Shown here: in pieces, positions 60,411 through 64,000 of the stretch
Layout of the letters: each line of letters opens with the position of its first letter
Position numbering within the stretch: position 1 is the first letter of the stretch
NCBI RefSeq assembly: GCF_014647075.1
Contig: NZ_BMOM01000016.1
Span: forward strand, 1 to 64,000
Length of the DNA stretch: 64,000 nucleotides
Direction of reading: 5' to 3'
DNA from: Deinococcus aerophilus
Lineage (GTDB): Bacteria > Deinococcota > Deinococci > Deinococcales > Deinococcaceae
Notes under the pieces: generated by a model
What the model was told of the DNA's origin: nothing
The model's database searches: none
The model's input: only the letters and a program-made list of their open reading frames with translations
Position numbers and translations under genes: made by a program

Positions 60411-61271
60411 TCAGGCCTCGCTGTAGGTCTTCTCGATGGGCATGCCCACCGCGTTGCCCCACTCGGTCCAGCTGCCGTCGTAGTTGCGGACCTTGGGGTA
60501 GCCCAGCAGCTCGCGCAGCACGAACCAGCTGTGGCTGCTGCGTTCGGCGATGCGGCAGTACGCGATCACATCCTTGTCGGGGGTCACGCCCTCACCGGCG
60601 TACAGGTCGCGAAGTTCGTCGGCGCTCTTGAAGGTGCCGTCCTCGTTGGTCGCCCGCGCCCAGGGAATGCTGCGCGCGCCGGGAATGTGTCCGCCGCGCA
60701 GCACGCCTTCTTGCGGGTAGTTCGCCATGTGGGTGACCTTGCCCGAGAACTCGTCGGGGCTGCGGACATCCACCAGCGCGCCCCGGCCGGCCCGGACGTC
60801 TTCCAGGTGGGCACGGACCTCGTCACGGTAGGCACGCAGGCCCTCGTCGCGGGTCAGGGCGGGGTAGGTGGTCGCCTCGTGGGTGGTCGCCTCGGTGGTG
60901 ACCTCGCGGTTCTCGGCCATCCACTTCTGGCGGCCCCCGTTCATCAGCTTGAGGTTCTTCACGCCGCTGTACGACAGGAACCAGTACGCATACGCGGCCC
61001 ACCAGTTGCTCTTGTCGCCGTACAGGATGATCTGGTCATCGGGGCCGATGCCCAGGCGGCCCAGCAGCGCGGCCACCTCATCGGGGCCGATGAAATCGCG
61101 CTCGACCGGGTGCCAGAAGTCGGTCTGCCAGTCCACCTTCACCGCGCCGGGAATGTGGCCGGTGTCATAGAGCAGGATGTCCTCATCCACTTCGATCAGG
61201 CGCACACCGGGAGTATTGAGGTGTTCGGCCACCCAGCCGGTATCAACGAGCACGTCTTTTGCATATTCCAT
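60411..61271 (-). CDS. sseA: Thiosulfate/3-mercaptopyruvate sulfurtransferase, two rhodanese domains
   Basis: The 286-aa enzyme moves sulfane sulfur to thiophilic acceptors. Two rhodanese domains are visible. The N-terminal one ([20 protein letters not shown]) is non-catalytic. The C-terminal one ends in the active-site loop [13 protein letters not shown] with the catalytic Cys, a loop of the thiosulfate-preferring type. GGAGG lies 7 nt before the ATG. It is divergent from sufE, with a palindrome in between, so both sulfur-transfer genes may be co-regulated. Confidence 0.9.
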   Translation of the reverse strand: MEYAKDVLVDTGWVAEHLNTPGVRLIEVDEDILLYDTGHIPGAVKVDWQTDFWHPVERDFIGPDEVAALLGRLGIGPDDQIILYGDKSNWWAAYAYWFLSYSGVKNLKLMNGGRQKWMAENREVTTEATTHEATTYPALTRDEGLRAYRDEVRAHLEDVRAGRGALVDVRSPDEFSGKVTHMANYPQEGVLRGGHIPGARSIPWARATNEDGTFKSADELRDLYAGEGVTPDKDVIAYCRIAERSSHSWFVLRELLGYPKVRNYDGSWTEWGNAVGMPIEKTYSEA

Positions 61272-61332
61272 AAATGAACCTCCAGAGTTGCGGCCTCGAT
61301 TGTTTCAGGCCAGGGTGTACGGATGCAAGATT

Positions 61333-61353
61333 AGTTGACAACAGTGGTCAACT
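61333..61353. promoter_or_regulatory. Inverted repeat between sulfurtransferase and sufE
   Basis: AGTTGAC and GTCAACT are perfect 7-bp arms with a 7-bp centre. Each arm also resembles a -35 box (TTGAC) on its strand, so the site could be a shared operator or back-to-back promoters for the divergent pair. Confidence 0.5.
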
Positions 61354-61400
61354 GGACAGACCTCACCATATCCCCCGCCGGGGCGGCGGTACAGTGGCGC

Positions 61401-61877
61401 ATGACTTCCGATTCCTCCCCCTCCGCCGGTCCGGCCCTGCCCGAAAAGCTTCAGGGCATCGTGAGCATGTTCCGCAGCGCGCCCAAATCGCTGCGCCTGC
61501 AGGCCCTGCTGGAGTACAGCCGCAAGCTGCCCCCCCTGCCCGAGAAGTACGTGGAGCACCCGGAGTTCATGCAGCCGGTGCCCGAATGCACCAGCCCGTT
61601 CTTTCTGGTGACTGAGCGGGAAGAAGGTAACGTGAAGCTGCACTTCAAGGTGCCCGAGGAAGCCCCCACCGTGCGCGGCTACGCGGGCATCCTGCACGAG
61701 GCGCTGGACGGTCAGTCTCCCGAGACCATCCTCAGCGTTCCCGACAACTTCTACATGGACATGGGCCTGAGTGAACTGATCACGCCCATGCGTCTGCGCG
61801 GCATGGGGGCCATCCTGATGCGGCTCAAGCGCGAAGTTTCGGAACCAAGCGCCCAGGTCCCCACCACCGGCAACTGA
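61401..61877 (+). CDS. sufE: Cysteine desulfurase sulfur acceptor SufE
   Basis: The 158-aa protein accepts persulfide from SufS for Fe-S cluster assembly. It shows LPEKYVEHPEFMQPVPECTSPFFLV with the acceptor Cys, then VRGYAGILHEALDGQSPETI and the C-terminal LSELITPMRLRGMGAIL, all typical. TACAGT lies 5 nt before the ATG (leaderless). The upstream ATG at 61335 would place residues in the promoter and is rejected. Confidence 0.92.
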   Translation: MTSDSSPSAGPALPEKLQGIVSMFRSAPKSLRLQALLEYSRKLPPLPEKYVEHPEFMQPVPECTSPFFLVTEREEGNVKLHFKVPEEAPTVRGYAGILHEALDGQSPETILSVPDNFYMDMGLSELITPMRLRGMGAILMRLKREVSEPSAQVPTTGN

Positions 61878-61898
61878 ACGGCAGCTCCGGAGCTGGAC

Positions 61899-62435
61899 TC
61901 AGTGACGTCTGGGCAGCACCCTGTTCAGGACCAGGGCGCTGAGGCCCAGTCCCAGCCCGTACGACAGGTGTGCGCCCAGACGGTTCACGTGGCCTCTGGG
62001 GGTGGAGCCGGCGGGACCGTCCTGCAGCCCGGCCAGCGGCACCAGGCCCTCGTCCATCAGGGCCCACAGGCCAACACCAAACGCCGCTCCCTTGAGCGGT
62101 TCATCGGTGCCCGCCAGCGCGCCGTACAGCCCGCCGCTGAGCACCCCCATGCTCCAGTGAACTCCTTCACTGAGGGCCGTGCGGGTGCCGTCTTTTCTGG
62201 GTTCACGGCCCTCGGCGGCTTCGTACGCCAGCCGCCCCAGCGCAGCGGTGCTGCTCTCGCCGGGCGCGTGCAGTTGCCCCAGCGGCGCGATGCTGTGCTG
62301 ATCCGGCCCCCTGGGGGCCTCGCCACCGCCGCTCTCCTGAAGCAGTGGGGCCACCCGCAGCCAGTACTGGCCCATCGCCAGCGTGCCCACCGCGCCACCC
62401 ACCACTCCAATCACCATGTTCCGGAACAGTGTCAT
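61899..62435 (-). CDS. Membrane protein, YagU/DUF1440-like
   Basis: The 178-aa protein has an N-terminal glycine-rich membrane segment (NMVIGVVGGAVGTLAMGQYW) and two or three further hydrophobic segments, including GVHWSMGVLSGGLYGALAG and AAFGVGLWALMDEGLVPLAGL. The layout resembles YagU-type integral membrane proteins of unknown role, but I am not sure of the family. TACGCT lies 5 nt before the ATG (leaderless). It converges on sufE, 21 nt apart. Confidence 0.65.
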   Translation of the reverse strand: MTLFRNMVIGVVGGAVGTLAMGQYWLRVAPLLQESGGGEAPRGPDQHSIAPLGQLHAPGESSTAALGRLAYEAAEGREPRKDGTRTALSEGVHWSMGVLSGGLYGALAGTDEPLKGAAFGVGLWALMDEGLVPLAGLQDGPAGSTPRGHVNRLGAHLSYGLGLGLSALVLNRVLPRRH

Positions 62436-62501
62436 GGTCCAGCGTAAGCAGGGCCACCCGACCACAGAAGCAACTTAAAGAAACGCTCAGGTCGCAGGAA
62501 G

Positions 62502-63077
<576 letters not shown>

Positions 63078-63109
63078 ACCGCCTACCTCTGCCCCGTCAC
63101 TCATCACGT

Positions 63110-63835
63110 TCAGAGTGTAGCGGGCCGGGCACCCCCCGACGCCCGCCCGGCCCCCAGCGGCAACTCGGCGCGCACCCGCCAGCGCACCTCGCCCTCCGGT
63201 TTCTCGAACAGGGTCAGACCGGTGTAGCGCTGCCGGGCAAACGCACAGAAGCGGGCCTCCAGCTCCCGCCGCAGCGCTTCTGGATCATTACCGCCGTAGG
63301 GCTGCACCAGCGTGAAGTGAGGCCGCCAGGTGTCGAGCCCCCGGGGCGTGCGCAGCAGTTCCATGCGTGCCTGCTCGAAGGGCCGGGCATACTTGCCCGC
63401 CGCCACCTGGGCCTCAAAGGGAGAAGCGGTCACGAAGCGGGCCAGTTGCGACAGCAGCAGCGTGTGTGCCACGAGCAGTGCCGGTGAGGCGTCCAGGCGG
63501 TGCACGAAGGTTTCCCCGTCGTCCCAGACCTCGATGCGCCCGCCGGACAGACCCAACCCGGCCTCCGGCGAGAGGCAGGCGGCGCAGGCCCGCGCCCTGG
63601 CCTCAATGTCGGGCCACCACGCCGGGTCGGTGAAGAAGCCCTCCACAACCGTCAGGTGAAAACCGTACGGCCCCGCATCGGCCTGCCACTCGGGGCGCAC
63701 AAAGTCAGGCAGGGCCACCGGCTGGCCCGCCCGCACATCAAAGCCCAGCACCTCGGAGCCCAGGCGGTACAGCGCCGTGTTGGCCGGTGGGCACAGGTAG
63801 ACGGCGAAGCGCGTTCCGGCGGCAGGATCGGTCAT
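63110..63835 (-). CDS. 2H phosphoesterase-like protein (DUF1045 type)
   Basis: The 241-aa protein carries two H-x-T motifs (GFHLTVVEGFF, about 60, and RPHFTLVQPY, about 165) spaced as in the 2H phosphoesterase superfamily, and text such as YLCPPANTALYRLGSEVLGFD that resembles DUF1045. It would cleave a cyclic phosphate or nucleotide ester. DUF1045 proteins otherwise occur near phosphonate genes, none of which is here. TACACT lies 6 nt before the ATG (leaderless). It ends 2 nt before the rdgB upstream start. Confidence 0.75.
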   Translation of the reverse strand: MTDPAAGTRFAVYLCPPANTALYRLGSEVLGFDVRAGQPVALPDFVRPEWQADAGPYGFHLTVVEGFFTDPAWWPDIEARARACAACLSPEAGLGLSGGRIEVWDDGETFVHRLDASPALLVAHTLLLSQLARFVTASPFEAQVAAGKYARPFEQARMELLRTPRGLDTWRPHFTLVQPYGGNDPEALRRELEARFCAFARQRYTGLTLFEKPEGEVRWRVRAELPLGAGRASGGARPATL

Positions 63836-64000
63836 GCGGGGAGTGTAGAGGCCTTCCAAAACTCCGGGGATGGCGTGCGGTGACCCCGTTCCTTTACGTT
63901 CGCAAGGAGCATGTGGGATTCGCGGTGGGATGGCTGACCGGCGGGCCGCCGTCCAGCGCATGGGCGACGGGCACTCTGAACGGCCCCTCGGGGATGCGTC
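63836..64000. other. End of window, no supported gene
   Basis: Several frames stay open on both strands up to the edge, as is common at this GC content. None has a convincing start with a Shine-Dalgarno or -10 box, so I annotate none. It holds the promoter of the 2H gene on the minus strand. Confidence 0.5.

Overview
The window is a GC-rich bacterial chromosome segment that I assign to the genus Deinococcus. The evidence is the Deinococcus-type protein set (a GH13 amylosucrase very close to the D. geothermalis enzyme as I remember it, TreS, a five-domain S1 with a Gly/Arg tail, PPK1, polyphosphate glucokinase) and about twenty genes with a TANNNT -10 box only 5-9 nt (one 11 nt) before the start codon, the leaderless arrangement known from this genus. 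I see no phage, insertion sequence, CRISPR array, rRNA or origin. Most of the window is housekeeping DNA, about 62 protein genes and 3 tRNAs, densely packed, with no gene-free stretch over 300 bases.

Layout. 0.2-6.6 kb: treS, tRNA-Gln, rpsA (S1) and convergent ppk. 6.9-11.5 kb: a fatty-acid synthesis cluster read leftward, fabH-fabD-fabG-acpP-fabF, then tig, tRNA-Leu and tRNA-His. 13.6-20.1 kb: a 69-aa protein coupled to amylosucrase, an APH(3')-like kinase, and several membrane or unknown genes including a CDP-alcohol phosphatidyltransferase. 20.3-29.5 kb: an MBL hydrolase, holB with a phosphoesterase, an MccF-like peptidase, an M20 amidohydrolase with an orphan peptide-binding protein, and secA. 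29.7-37.3 kb: a lipoprotein, an amidohydrolase with ppgK, a TetR regulator, an ATP-cone/2-phosphoglycerate-kinase-like protein, Ohr, and flotillin with NfeD. 37.4-45.5 kb: mutM-pdxH, pcp, a DinB-like operon, a broken cupin gene, and moxR with a DUF58-transglutaminase fusion. 45.6-64 kb: mce-vanZ, a hotdog thioesterase-like gene, purN, an M20 dipeptidase, a glycogen-debranching-type enzyme, an NrtR-like regulator, ybaB-recR, alaS, secreted hydrolases, a sulfurtransferase opposite sufE, rdgB and a 2H phosphoesterase-like gene.

How parts connect. Three enzymes handle alpha-glucans or disaccharides (TreS, amylosucrase, debranching enzyme), and PPK1 plus polyphosphate glucokinase link polyphosphate to glucose phosphorylation. 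The most interesting signal is a shared operator-like inverted repeat (TTGAAC...GTTCAA or a close variant) at the promoters of fabH, acpP, a hotdog thioesterase-like gene and the tetR gene. The acpP and tetR copies share 16 identical bases. This suggests that the TetR protein at 32.5 kb autoregulates and controls fatty-acid synthesis.
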